From Eubacteriaceae bacterium (lineage in GTDB: Bacteria > Bacillota > Clostridia > Lachnospirales > Lachnospiraceae), in contig CAJTCR010000051.1 of assembly GCA_910574915.1 (NCBI GenBank), positions 1 to 36,368 on the forward strand: a stretch of DNA of 36,368 nt, given 5' to 3'. The notes beneath the pieces were generated by a model. It was not told the DNA's origin. It saw only the letters and a list, made by a program, of their open reading frames with translations, and did not search any database. This document shows positions 27,113-34,769 of the stretch, piece by piece. Both the position numbers and the translations under genes were made by a program. Every line of letters starts with the position of its first letter. Within the stretch, counting starts at the first letter, position 1.

Positions 27113-27244
27113 ATGGCATACAGCAACGGACGAGAGAACAGGAAATGGCAAATAATGAGCGATACCGCAGTACCGCCCACCAAATTTTTAATATGGAATT
27201 TTTATAATGACCTGTGCGCCCTTTGTCTTATCAGAATTTTTTAA
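27113..27244 (+). pseudogene. N-terminal stub of a conjugative-element regulatory gene
   Basis: A strong GGAGG 8 nt upstream and an ATG start a 43-codon frame. Its first ~13 residues, MAYSNGRENRKWQ, resemble the start of a small sigma-factor-like protein found in Tn1549-type elements, by memory only. The remainder (IMSDTAVPPTKF...) does not continue that family and runs antisense into the histidine kinase 3' end. It is probably a truncation joint where the immunity cassette meets older element DNA. Confidence 0.45.
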
Positions 27245-28552
27245 TATGAGCTGTCCGTTATGCTGCTTAATAATGCTGCTCGTAATATATAGTCCCATAC
27301 CGAAGTGCATATTTGAGGTTCGGCTTTTATTCCCCATGAAGAATTGTTCCTGTGCATGATATAGGGCTTCCGGCGTGAGGCCGCTTCCCTCATCTATGAT
27401 AGAGATTTGTAGAAAGCCGTCCGGCTTTTGCACCTCTACATAGACTGTCCCTTTTGGTGGAGAGTAATCTAACGCATTCCCTATCACATTCATAATTGCC
27501 CGTTCCAGTAGTAATTTATCCGCTTTAAGAGTTCCTAAATTTGCTCCTGTTTCCACGTGTAAGCAAATTTCTTTTGTAAGGCATAATGAATTTGCCTGCG
27601 CTTCAATCTGTTCCATATAATCAGCTATATCAAATTCTTCCAAATTGAGCTGATACCCGGCTACTGTCCGAGATATATCAATCAGCGTCCTAATATAAAC
27701 GCCCATTTGCCCGGAGCTTTCCGTAATATACCCCGCATATAACCGCTGTTCGTCGTCAAGCTCTGTTTCGCTTATCAAGTCGATATTTCCTTGAATGACA
27801 GTTAAAGGCGTTTTCAAATCGTGAGCAAGTGCCGCGATCTGCTCCTTTTGTAATTGTTCCGCACCCCATTGTTTCTCTAAAGATGATTTCAAATTATTTT
27901 TCATATCAGAGAAAGAACATAACACATCTTCAAATTCTTTGATTTTTGAGTGTCCCACCTCAAAATCAAGATTTTGTTCTGCCACTTTTTCTGTTGCTTC
28001 AAAAAGCGGGGAGAGCTGCACCCGCATATTTTTTGCAAACTCCGCTGTTAATATCACGCAGACCGCGATACAGTTTATCCCCATCAGGATATACAGCAGA
28101 ATTTCCGGTGAGGGAAAATGATTATAGAACCATTCATTTATAAACTGTGAGCCAATGTAATATTGAAGCACCACATATTCATTTTCGCGGGTAACAAACA
28201 GATACTGCTTGTTGAGGTTTTCGTTTATCTTTCCAGATAGGGCATACTCCATAGCCCTGTCTAAATCTTCGCCCTCTAAAGACGTTTCCCGCATTTGATA
28301 ATTCTTATCCAGTACGAGGTATTTGCACCCCATAGGAAGCTGTACATCTGTTAAATCCGGCGTTGCGGCAATAATAGGAACAAGATTTTTTGCGCTGCGT
28401 TCTGAATAATCCGCATAAGTAATAAAGCCCATTCTGGTTCCGGCAAGAATAAGACTAAAAGGAATAGCTGCCGAGACCATTAGCCCAATCAGCAGCATAC
28501 ATAAAAATTTCCAAAAAGATGCTTTCAATGATGTTGGCTTTTTTATTCCCAT
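27188..28552 (-). CDS. Sensor histidine kinase of the lantibiotic-type immunity cassette
   Basis: 454 aa membrane kinase. I start at the ATG at 28552, which overlaps the response-regulator stop and follows GGGGGATAGGG; a TTG six codons earlier is less likely. Two membrane segments lie at about 15-38 and 150-172 with an extracytoplasmic loop of ~110 residues between. A HAMP-like linker follows, then the H-box ALAHDLKTPLTVIQGNIDL with the phospho-His, N-box IMNVIGNALDYSPP, and G boxes DEGSGLTPEAL and FGMGLYITSSI. The organisation resembles NisK- or CprK-like kinases. It pairs with the OmpR-type regulator just upstream. The sensed peptide is unknown. Confidence 0.93.
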   Translation of the reverse strand: MGIKKPTSLKASFWKFLCMLLIGLMVSAAIPFSLILAGTRMGFITYADYSERSAKNLVPIIAATPDLTDVQLPMGCKYLVLDKNYQMRETSLEGEDLDRAMEYALSGKINENLNKQYLFVTRENEYVVLQYYIGSQFINEWFYNHFPSPEILLYILMGINCIAVCVILTAEFAKNMRVQLSPLFEATEKVAEQNLDFEVGHSKIKEFEDVLCSFSDMKNNLKSSLEKQWGAEQLQKEQIAALAHDLKTPLTVIQGNIDLISETELDDEQRLYAGYITESSGQMGVYIRTLIDISRTVAGYQLNLEEFDIADYMEQIEAQANSLCLTKEICLHVETGANLGTLKADKLLLERAIMNVIGNALDYSPPKGTVYVEVQKPDGFLQISIIDEGSGLTPEALYHAQEQFFMGNKSRTSNMHFGMGLYITSSIIKQHNGQLILKNSDKTKGAQVIIKIPY

Positions 28553-29202
28553 TTGTACCCTATCCCCCAAACTGTCGCTATCGGCTGAATATCCAATTTG
28601 CTTAATTTCGCCCGGATATTTTTGATATGAGTGGAAATAGTAGAATTATCGCTGTCGCCCTCCAAGCTGAAAACAGCTTCATAAATCTGTTCTTTTGAAA
28701 ATACCTGTCCTTTATTTCTTGCAAGATATTCACAAATCAGATATTCACTTTTGGTTAGGGGAACAGGTATATTATCTACCCGTAGCTCCTTTGCGGACAA
28801 ATCAATTTTTATCCGTTCAAAGGTAAGGGCTGTATGTCGTTCCCTGTGTTCTCGGCGCAAGTGGGCATTTACCCTTGCCCGTAGCTCTGCAATGCGGAAT
28901 GGTTTTGTCAAATAGTCGTCTGCTCCCAGGCCAAGCCCAAATGTAATGTCATTTTCCATTGTCTTAGCTGTCAAAAAGAGAATAGGACAGTCCACCAATG
29001 AACGGATTTTATTGCAATAAGAAAATCCGTCCATATCCGGCATCATAATATCCAGTATAATCAAATCGTATCTGTTCAGCTTATCAAGCGGAACCTGTGC
29101 GGCAGACGTATAGGCAGTAATGAAATGTCCGTCTTTTTGCAGCCCATTTTTCACAAGCTCTAAAATAGGTCGTTCATCATCAACCATAAGGATTGCTGCC
29201 AT
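28543..29202 (-). CDS. OmpR-family response regulator of the immunity cassette
   Basis: 219 aa. The receiver domain covers 1-115 with acidic pocket VDDERP, phospho-Asp in LIILDIMMPDMDGF, and the conserved Thr and Lys in LFLTAK and YLTKPF. The winged-helix DNA-binding domain covers about 125-219 (VPLTKSEYLICEYLARNKGQ; STISTHIKNIRAKL; VWGIGYKWE). It probably activates the ABC transporter genes upstream when the kinase senses a peptide, as NisR or CprR do. The start ATG follows AAAGGAGG. The stop overlaps the kinase start. Confidence 0.95.
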   Translation of the reverse strand: MAAILMVDDERPILELVKNGLQKDGHFITAYTSAAQVPLDKLNRYDLIILDIMMPDMDGFSYCNKIRSLVDCPILFLTAKTMENDITFGLGLGADDYLTKPFRIAELRARVNAHLRREHRERHTALTFERIKIDLSAKELRVDNIPVPLTKSEYLICEYLARNKGQVFSKEQIYEAVFSLEGDSDNSTISTHIKNIRAKLSKLDIQPIATVWGIGYKWE

Positions 29203-29232
29203 AGTGTCGCCTCCTTTCGTTGCTCTTTTCGT

Positions 29233-29241
29233 ATTATAACA
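29233..29241 (-). promoter_or_regulatory. Internal promoter for the regulator/kinase pair
   Basis: On the minus strand, TATGT-TATAAT gives an extended -10 element (TG one base before a perfect TATAAT) in the 63-bp gap between the lipoprotein and the response regulator. No good -35 box is seen. Confidence 0.55.
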
Positions 29242-29265
29242 TAATCCGCGAGGGCAGAAAAGCAG

Positions 29266-30081
29266 TCATGCCTGCTCTGCAATATAGTAGCGGTTATTTA
29301 TTTTTACCGCAACCGCTTCTGTTTTATCCGTACCGTAAATCTCGTAAACATCTGTGTAAAACCATTGTTCCCGCCCCTGTCCGGCGTTTTTTCCGTTCCA
29401 GTCAATCTTGTTCAAATCCTCTTTGGACAAAGGGCGTTTCGTTTCTGTATCGAATGTAACGCTTTCCGCAAGAATATCAATCCAGTTTCCTAATTCATCA
29501 TTTGATACGGTTTCAGAGGTTACTTGATAAATAATCCCGTCACAAAGAAGCTGCGTTGCATTTTCGGGATTGATTTCAAACTTTCCACTCATAGACTGCT
29601 CTGTGTCCTTGAAGTCAAAGACCGTATCTGTGTCTTTGATATTTTCTTTTCTAACAGCTCTGAGATATCCTCCGTTTACATCTACAATCAGATAATCGTC
29701 AGCGTTGGGGGCTGCGTACACATTCAAGAATGGGATAATATAAGCAGCCTCCGGGGCTTTATCCGCTAAATCTGCCAACGTCCGAAAGGTAGTGGTTTCT
29801 ATGTCTTCTTGAAGCAATACTTTTCCTGTTTCGTCTACCGCTGCAAGCTGCCGGATATATCCAGTCCATTCCCCAAGCCCACCATTAGAAACGGTATCAT
29901 CCAAAATCGTGTAGTCGTTTCCCTTAAAGGAAAATTGCGTCACATTCTCTGCGTTCAAATAGCATTGCTCTTTATCACTGGAATATTCCTTGATTTTTTC
30001 CTGTAAAGAGCAGCCCGCAAGAGAAAAGCATACAACAAAAGCAAACAGCACGACTATAAACATTTTTCTGTTTTTATTCAT
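29266..30081 (-). CDS. NisI/SpaI-like lantibiotic immunity lipoprotein with duplicated domain
   Basis: 271 aa. A lipoprotein signal with lipobox LAGC (Cys24) anchors it to the outer face of the membrane. Two homologous repeats follow. The first runs from about residue 43 (NAENVTQFSFKGNDYTILDD, then TVSNGGLGEWTGYI) and the second from about 170 (NPENATQLLCDGIIYQ, then TVSNDELGNWIDIL). NisI of Lactococcus likewise has two similar domains and binds nisin near lipid II. Here the gene overlaps the upstream permease stop by 8 bp, as expected for one immunity operon. The NisI call rests on layout and context, and on motif style. Confidence 0.8.
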   Translation of the reverse strand: MNKNRKMFIVVLFAFVVCFSLAGCSLQEKIKEYSSDKEQCYLNAENVTQFSFKGNDYTILDDTVSNGGLGEWTGYIRQLAAVDETGKVLLQEDIETTTFRTLADLADKAPEAAYIIPFLNVYAAPNADDYLIVDVNGGYLRAVRKENIKDTDTVFDFKDTEQSMSGKFEINPENATQLLCDGIIYQVTSETVSNDELGNWIDILAESVTFDTETKRPLSKEDLNKIDWNGKNAGQGREQWFYTDVYEIYGTDKTEAVAVKINNRYYIAEQA

Positions 30082-30805
30082 AATTTTTCCGTCCTTCCCA
30101 ATGAGAAAACCATAATAAGGTCAGCAACAAGCCACCTGCCGTTAATGCTGCAATCCATATTTTTTCCGTTCCATAGTTGAAAATTTGTCGGCTCAAAATA
30201 TCCTTTACCCAATTCATAGACCATGAAAAGGGAATATACCTCGCTATGCCTTTTAGTTCGATATTGCTATATAAGATACATTGCAGACTTTCAAACACGC
30301 CCCAAAACAGGGATAACCCTAATCCAAATTTGAAGCTAAGGAACAGGTGCAAAATGTATATTATCAAGTTACAAAAGGCCATCCCAGTGGCGGCTCCAAT
30401 CAGCATTCCGAGCTGCACTGTATCAGCCATTCCCAAAAGATATATGCCAATCACAAATAGCACGAACAGAAAGAACAATGCAAATACCCCCGAACCATAA
30501 AGATAAGTTAATTTTGCAAGCATATTTTTGTGTCGGTTCGGTACAGCAAGCAGCGTTTGGAAGTGTGAAGCCTTTTCTTCCAGCGCAACATTCAGACCGA
30601 CAATAACGCTTAGCAACAATGGAAAAAACGTTGTCGTAATTTCTAATATCATTTTGAGCTTTTTACTATCTGCTGTGCTGCCATAATGGAAATAGTAAAC
30701 AAGAAATAACAATGCCCCGATAACAGGTACACAAAAATGGATAGCCCAAAACGGTGTATGCTTCGTTTTTTCCTGTTCAGAACGAACCGCATGAATAAAG
30801 CCCAT
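30074..30805 (-). CDS. LanG/MutG-type ABC transporter permease
   Basis: 243 aa with six membrane segments. I prefer the second ATG (30805), 9 nt behind AGGGAGG; the first ATG at 30811 is only 3 nt away. The N-terminus GFIHAVRSEQEKTKHTPFWA is typical of the second permease of lantibiotic-protection ABC systems (NisG, MutG, CprC). Together with the neighbouring permease and ATPase it should remove cationic peptide from the membrane. It starts at the stop codon of the upstream permease gene, so translation is coupled. Confidence 0.9.
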   Translation of the reverse strand: MGFIHAVRSEQEKTKHTPFWAIHFCVPVIGALLFLVYYFHYGSTADSKKLKMILEITTTFFPLLLSVIVGLNVALEEKASHFQTLLAVPNRHKNMLAKLTYLYGSGVFALFFLFVLFVIGIYLLGMADTVQLGMLIGAATGMAFCNLIIYILHLFLSFKFGLGLSLFWGVFESLQCILYSNIELKGIARYIPFSWSMNWVKDILSRQIFNYGTEKIWIAALTAGGLLLTLLWFSHWEGRKNYE

Positions 30806-30811
30806 TTCCAT

Positions 30812-31537
30812 CTACCTCCCTTTGGAAAAATCCTTTGCGTCGGCATAGGACAAAATAAGAAACAAGAGTATTGACAACGCAATGGAAATCATAATGGCTA
30901 TAGAAAATCCACAATTTCCCGCATAAGTTCCGTTTATTTCAATTCCCATAAGTGGTTTTGTCAGTTTTGCCGCCCAACAATACGGTACAAACCACCATGC
31001 TATTGTATTTCCTAATGCAGTAGCAGTAGATAGAACAATCCCAAGTATTGTATTTAACACAATCGGCACAAACATTCCCGTTTTGCGTGCTAAGTACAGG
31101 CACAAAGGGATTTGCCAGACAGACGCAAGGATAATCCCGATACTTCCTGCCATGCTGTGTAAAAGAGAATATACTGCCGTTGCCGGAGCAATGATATTAC
31201 TGATAGAAATAAGCAATGCTAAAAATATCGCTGAAACAAGCAGTTTTTCGACTAAGATAATGCCCTTCGCAAATTCAAATTTTGAAAGGTTCACGGGCAT
31301 AGAAAATACCGAATAGTATTTCCCGGCGCTTTCTTCTTTTCTGTGTGACAAAGAACACAAAATTGCGATTGCTCCCGGAAGCAAAAACGCATACCACCAA
31401 TAAAGTGTCATGTATTGATACCCCATAAATCCACCCATAAGCCACGCAAAAATAGCGGTGATTAGTGGAACAATGAAAATCAGTTTGTTCGATATTGTCC
31501 TCTTGAATTTCAAATGCTCTGATTTCAGATAGTTCAT
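30812..31537 (-). CDS. LanE/MutE-type ABC transporter permease
   Basis: 241 aa, six membrane segments. The N-terminus NYLKSEHLKFKRTISNKLIF matches the first permease of lantibiotic immunity systems (NisE, EpiE, MutE, CprB). KYYSVFSMPVNLSKFEFAKG follows in the first cytoplasmic loop. It begins 3 bp behind the ATPase stop and ends at the next permease start, so the three genes form a tight LanFEG unit. Confidence 0.9.
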   Translation of the reverse strand: MNYLKSEHLKFKRTISNKLIFIVPLITAIFAWLMGGFMGYQYMTLYWWYAFLLPGAIAILCSLSHRKEESAGKYYSVFSMPVNLSKFEFAKGIILVEKLLVSAIFLALLISISNIIAPATAVYSLLHSMAGSIGIILASVWQIPLCLYLARKTGMFVPIVLNTILGIVLSTATALGNTIAWWFVPYCWAAKLTKPLMGIEINGTYAGNCGFSIAIMISIALSILLFLILSYADAKDFSKGR

Positions 31538-31540
31538 GCC

Positions 31541-32242
31541 TTAACCCTCCCTGTGATTGCTTTTTGCAACGTCCATAAAAAGCTGTTCCAAATTTTCGTT
31601 TGCGTTCAATTTTCCCTCATATCCAAGAACACCACCCGCGATAATGCCGATATGCTCAGCTATCTGCTGCACTTCTGAAAGAATGTGACTAGACAGAATA
31701 ACCGTAATACCTTTAGCCGGAAAAGAACGAATAAGCTCTCTAAGTTCTTCAATCCCAATCGGGTCAAGCCCGTTGGTTGGTTCATCAAGTATGAGCAGTT
31801 TCGGGTTGTTTAGTAATGCAACCGCAATTCCAAGACGCTGTTTCATACCAAGAGAAAACTGTCCGGCTCGTTTCTTGCCTGTTTCCGTCAGTCGGACGAT
31901 TTGCAGCACTTCGTCAATCCGCTTATCTGTCAGTCCTAAAATAGTAGTCCTTACTTTCAGATTTTCATAGGCAGTCAAATTTTCATAAAGCGGCGGCATT
32001 TCAATCAACGCTCCGATATGGTTTAAGTCGCTGCGTTTCCATGCGTGGCCGCCAAATTCGATATTCCCAGAGGTCGGTTTCAAAATGCCCGTAATCATTT
32101 TGAGCGTCGTAGATTTCCCGGCACCGTTCGGTCCCAATAGTCCATAGACGGAATTTTTCTCAATGTTCAGCGATATGTTGTTTACGGCTGTTTGCCCGCT
32201 GAAAGATTTGCAGAGGTTTGTTGTTTTCAAAATCATTTCCAT
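31541..32242 (-). CDS. LanF/BcrA-type ABC transporter ATP-binding protein
   Basis: 233 aa. Walker A is GPNGAGKST (about residues 39-47), the signature is FSLGMKQRLGIA, Walker B is LLILDEPTNGLDP and the switch His lies in ILSSHIL. It is the short single-domain ATPase of lantibiotic- and bacitracin-protection exporters. It leads the six-gene minus-strand cassette. Its start follows AAAGGA by 11 nt; a second ATG two codons later is also possible. Confidence 0.95.
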   Translation of the reverse strand: MEMILKTTNLCKSFSGQTAVNNISLNIEKNSVYGLLGPNGAGKSTTLKMITGILKPTSGNIEFGGHAWKRSDLNHIGALIEMPPLYENLTAYENLKVRTTILGLTDKRIDEVLQIVRLTETGKKRAGQFSLGMKQRLGIAVALLNNPKLLILDEPTNGLDPIGIEELRELIRSFPAKGITVILSSHILSEVQQIAEHIGIIAGGVLGYEGKLNANENLEQLFMDVAKSNHREG

Positions 32243-32300
32243 AGTCTGTACTGTCCTTTCTTTTGATTATGGGAAAAGAATAGCTGATGTTTTTGAAGAT

Positions 32301-32341
32301 TTCATAAAGAACGCAAAATTTTCTTGATTACATTTTATGAA
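32301..32341. promoter_or_regulatory. Spaced inverted repeat upstream of the ABC cassette
   Basis: TTCATAAA (32301-32308) and TTTATGAA (32334-32341) are perfect 8-bp inverted repeats 33 bp apart, in the gap between the ABC cassette and a divergent small frame. This is a place where the response regulator could bind. It is a weak inference. Confidence 0.35.
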
Positions 32342-32400
32342 TTATTTTAGCTAACTGATAGAATAGTGTAGACATATCAAAAAGGAAGGTGAACATCAAA

Positions 32401-32472
32401 ATGAATAGGCCGCAACTTATGAGCAGAATAACCAAAGCGTCTAAAATCCCCGTCCACGCCTGGCTGGTGTAG
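32401..32472 (+). CDS. Possible 23-residue peptide, divergent from the ABC cassette
   Basis: The frame reads MNRPQLMSRITKASKIPVHA plus WLV and stops. It has a strong AGGAAGGTGA site 8 nt upstream and a TAGAAT box at 32359-32364, but no good -35. No membrane segment and no leader-peptide cleavage motif are seen. It could be a leader peptide, a truncated first exon-like stub of a lost gene, or chance. The sequence right after it forms the hairpin at 32446-32487. Confidence 0.35.
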   Translation: MNRPQLMSRITKASKIPVHAWLV

Positions 32473-32487
32473 ACGAGGGGGATATTT
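32446..32487 (-). terminator. Terminator-like hairpin behind the recombinase remnant
   Basis: ATCCCC-GTC pairs with GAC-GGGGGAT around a GC-rich loop. On the minus strand it follows the recombinase stop by a few bases and is followed by TTTTAG. Confidence 0.5.
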
Positions 32488-32489
32488 GA

Positions 32490-33069
32490 TTAGCAATAAA
32501 TCAGGTCTGAAAAGATAATTTCTTCCACTTTTGTCCGCTTGGCATTGCGCTCCAAGCGAAGCTCCTCGATTGCCGCCATACGCTGTCTTGCCTTTTCATA
32601 CCGGTTATAAATGCCAGGTATATTTCTCCTCATATTCTGCCTGATCCATAGCCTTCTGCGCATTGTCCTCTATGACCTTTCGGATCAGGCCCATCACTAC
32701 TTCACGTTCACTTTGAAGCTGCTCCCGCTCGGTATCGAGGTCGGTGGTATCGGTCAGCGCCTCCATGACCTCGTGGTATGCCTCTATGATTTCCTCCCGC
32801 TTCCCCAAAATGCGGTTAACGGCAATGAGGAAAGCCGCCTGTATATTCGCTTCGGTCAAATGCGGCGTTTTACAGTGCTGGCCCCGGTTCTTCTCGTTGC
32901 ATTGCCACACCAGCGTCTGGTTCGGCGCATTTGAGTGCCATACCTTACTGCCATAAATGCCGCCGCACTCCCCGCAGATTATTTTCCCTGAGAATGGATA
33001 GGCGCAGCTTGTATAGCGCCGTCCTGTTTGCGCTGTTTCAATTCTATCTAATAGCCCATTTTGATACAA
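32490..33069 (-). pseudogene. Large serine recombinase, C-terminal half, frameshifted
   Basis: The zinc beta-ribbon typical of large serine recombinases is clear: YPFSGKIICGECGGIYG and then CNEKNRGQHCKTPHL, giving C-x2-C...C-x5-C-like ligands. A long coiled coil follows. Near 32610-32625 the frame breaks: one reading stops after EEKYTWHL and the next continues IYNRYEKARQRMAAIEELRL to a stop at 32490. The N-terminal catalytic serine and recombinase domains are absent upstream. It is the dead integrase end of a Tn4451/Tn1549-like element. Confidence 0.85.
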
Positions 33070-33295
33070 TTTTATTTTCCCTACACTTTTTTATTTTGCC
33101 TTCAAAGGGGGTTCAAATGGAAAAACAAGCCAAAACTCAATAGATTTATCCTTTATTTTATGGTATCATGTTTTAACAAAACTGGAAGTTGTAAAGGTAA
33201 GAGTGAAAGAACTTGACAAAAATTTCAAAACTCGTTTATGCCTTGGAATGGCATGGTGAAAAATATGAAAGAATATACTTATGTTACTTTAAGAC
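33070..33295. other. AT-rich gap between recombinase remnant and insertion sequence
   Basis: No supported gene. A partial copy of the insertion-sequence end motif (AGTTGTAAAGG) occurs near 33187, which may be an older insertion scar or chance. Confidence 0.4.
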
Positions 33296-33310
33296 CACTA
33301 CTTTACAACT

Positions 33311-34534
33311 TTATAAATGATGCCCCTGTTTCTTAATTAGGTGTTTTAAGGCATTTATTAGGGCATTTGATTTTATACTGGTTTCGACTTTTTCCACGAA
33401 AATGGCATAAAATACCTGCTGGCGAATCTGTTCGCTTAGAGCAAACCGAAACTCCTGCACGCTTTCTGTCTGATATTTAAAAAACGCCTCATCCTGGTAT
33501 GGCAGCAGCTTCATCGCACAGTATGAAATGTTAATCAGATTGACCAGCATTTCAATCCCTCTGCGGCTGCGGACCATATAACTGCACAGTGGCCAGAAAG
33601 TTTTCTGTTCGTAGTAACTAACTTCTATCGGCCATCGAAATGCATACAGCATCAGGGGAATAAACTGCATCCGGCTGCTCCCGGTCTGGTTTAGCGGGGA
33701 TTTCTCCTGCCATGCGCAGAATATCTGCAGCTGTTCCGGAAAAACTGTGCTGAAAAACAAACGCCTGCCGCCCTCTGCTTTATCAGCGGATGTGACATAT
33801 GCCAGGACTGTCTTTTTTCCAAAAACGTTAGTAAGGACACGGCGCACGGCCATGTAATAATCACCGATTTTTTCATCAGACAGCGTAAAATCGTCCTGCA
33901 TGGAAAGTTTTTTCCCATGCAGCGCAGGCCTCCCTCTTTTTCCGGTGCGCTGCGGCGGCAGGCCATAAATGACAGAATCAGACCGGGCATTTCCTATCAT
34001 GTCAAGGTTTTCGTATTCGTCTATGATGGAAACAAGGTTTTTCTTTACATACCAGCTGTCGCAGAGGATGATGACATTTTTCTTTTCATGGAATACAGGC
34101 ATTACATGCCGTATCATGGATGCAGCCAGTTCCAGCTTGGATTCTTTTTTCTGCCACATCCGGTATCCAAGCGGAACGGAAAGATAGTGGATCCTGCCTT
34201 TGTTCCATACCGGGACACAGACCATTACACTTACGAAGCAGTGTCCGTTCAGATAGTTTGAACCATTATGCGCTGCATGGTCAAAAAGCTTTGAAACATC
34301 CTCGAATTTTTTGCCAAATTTCGAAACCATTGTGTCATCAATGCACAGAAACACAGGCTGTGACTGTAGTTTTTCCGGTATGAGATTCAGAGCCATGTCC
34401 GCAGTGGTATTCATGAATCTGGAATAATCTGCCTTTGCATAAGAACATGCGTAATAAAATGCATTCAGGGATTTTTTCGTAATCTCCGCCAAAAAATGTC
34501 TGTACAATGAACGGATGGAGACCGCTGACTCCAT
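33311..34534 (-). CDS. IS4-family-like DDE transposase, start codon uncertain
   Basis: At least 407 aa. A catalytic Asp lies in VFLCIDDTMVSKFG and another probable one in NVIILCDSWYVKK; the Glu is likely in YAFRWPIEVSYYEQKTFW, the YREK-like region of IS4-type enzymes. The first ATG (34534) has no ribosome site and lies inside the conserved frame. The same frame stays open for 45 more codons upstream (to 34669), reading FKTFSAPTIETLFLLVLSIL just before MES. No ATG, GTG or TTG occurs there. So the true start is non-standard or was lost by mutation; activity is doubtful. Confidence 0.82.
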   Translation of the reverse strand: MESAVSIRSLYRHFLAEITKKSLNAFYYACSYAKADYSRFMNTTADMALNLIPEKLQSQPVFLCIDDTMVSKFGKKFEDVSKLFDHAAHNGSNYLNGHCFVSVMVCVPVWNKGRIHYLSVPLGYRMWQKKESKLELAASMIRHVMPVFHEKKNVIILCDSWYVKKNLVSIIDEYENLDMIGNARSDSVIYGLPPQRTGKRGRPALHGKKLSMQDDFTLSDEKIGDYYMAVRRVLTNVFGKKTVLAYVTSADKAEGGRRLFFSTVFPEQLQIFCAWQEKSPLNQTGSSRMQFIPLMLYAFRWPIEVSYYEQKTFWPLCSYMVRSRRGIEMLVNLINISYCAMKLLPYQDEAFFKYQTESVQEFRFALSEQIRQQVFYAIFVEKVETSIKSNALINALKHLIKKQGHHL

Positions 34535-34661
34535 AGCAAGTATAGATAATACCAGCAGAAACAGGGTTTCAATAGTGGGTGCGGAAAAAGTTTTAAAATA
34601 AATATAAAAATAACGGTACAGTCTACCAATTAGATTATTTTCGTTGTATAATAAGTCTGAC

Positions 34662-34729
34662 GTACAAGATCACTCTCTTTCGTATAGTTTGATGTGCAAA
34701 CTTATTATACATGAGAAAGTGTCTTGTGC
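34662..34729 (-). promoter_or_regulatory. Long hairpin upstream of the transposase gene
   Basis: GTACAAGA, a CTCTTTC block and GTATA.GTTTG in the left arm pair with CAAAC, TATAC, GAGAAAG and TCTTGTGC in the right arm. This leaves a three-base loop and some bulges over 68 nt. It lies inside the insertion sequence in the transposase leader and could limit its expression. Confidence 0.55.
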
Positions 34730-34769
34730 GTTATTTTATTTTTCAAAAAGTTGTAAAGTGGTGTTCCTT

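Larger units (their letters stand above)
33296..34763 (-). mobile_element. IS4-like insertion sequence
   Basis: The terminal inverted repeats are CACTACTTTACAACTTTATA at 33296 and, read inward on the other strand from 34763, CACCACTTTACAACTTTTTG (about 17 of 20 matching). They enclose one DDE transposase gene. The right end lies 6 bp from the stop codon of the next gene. I see no clear target duplication. Confidence 0.75.

Noticed and set aside
32243..32400. Sigma-A promoter for the ABC cassette
   Set aside because: Several TATTCT or CATAAT boxes exist on the minus strand, but none has an acceptable -35 partner, so no promoter is called.
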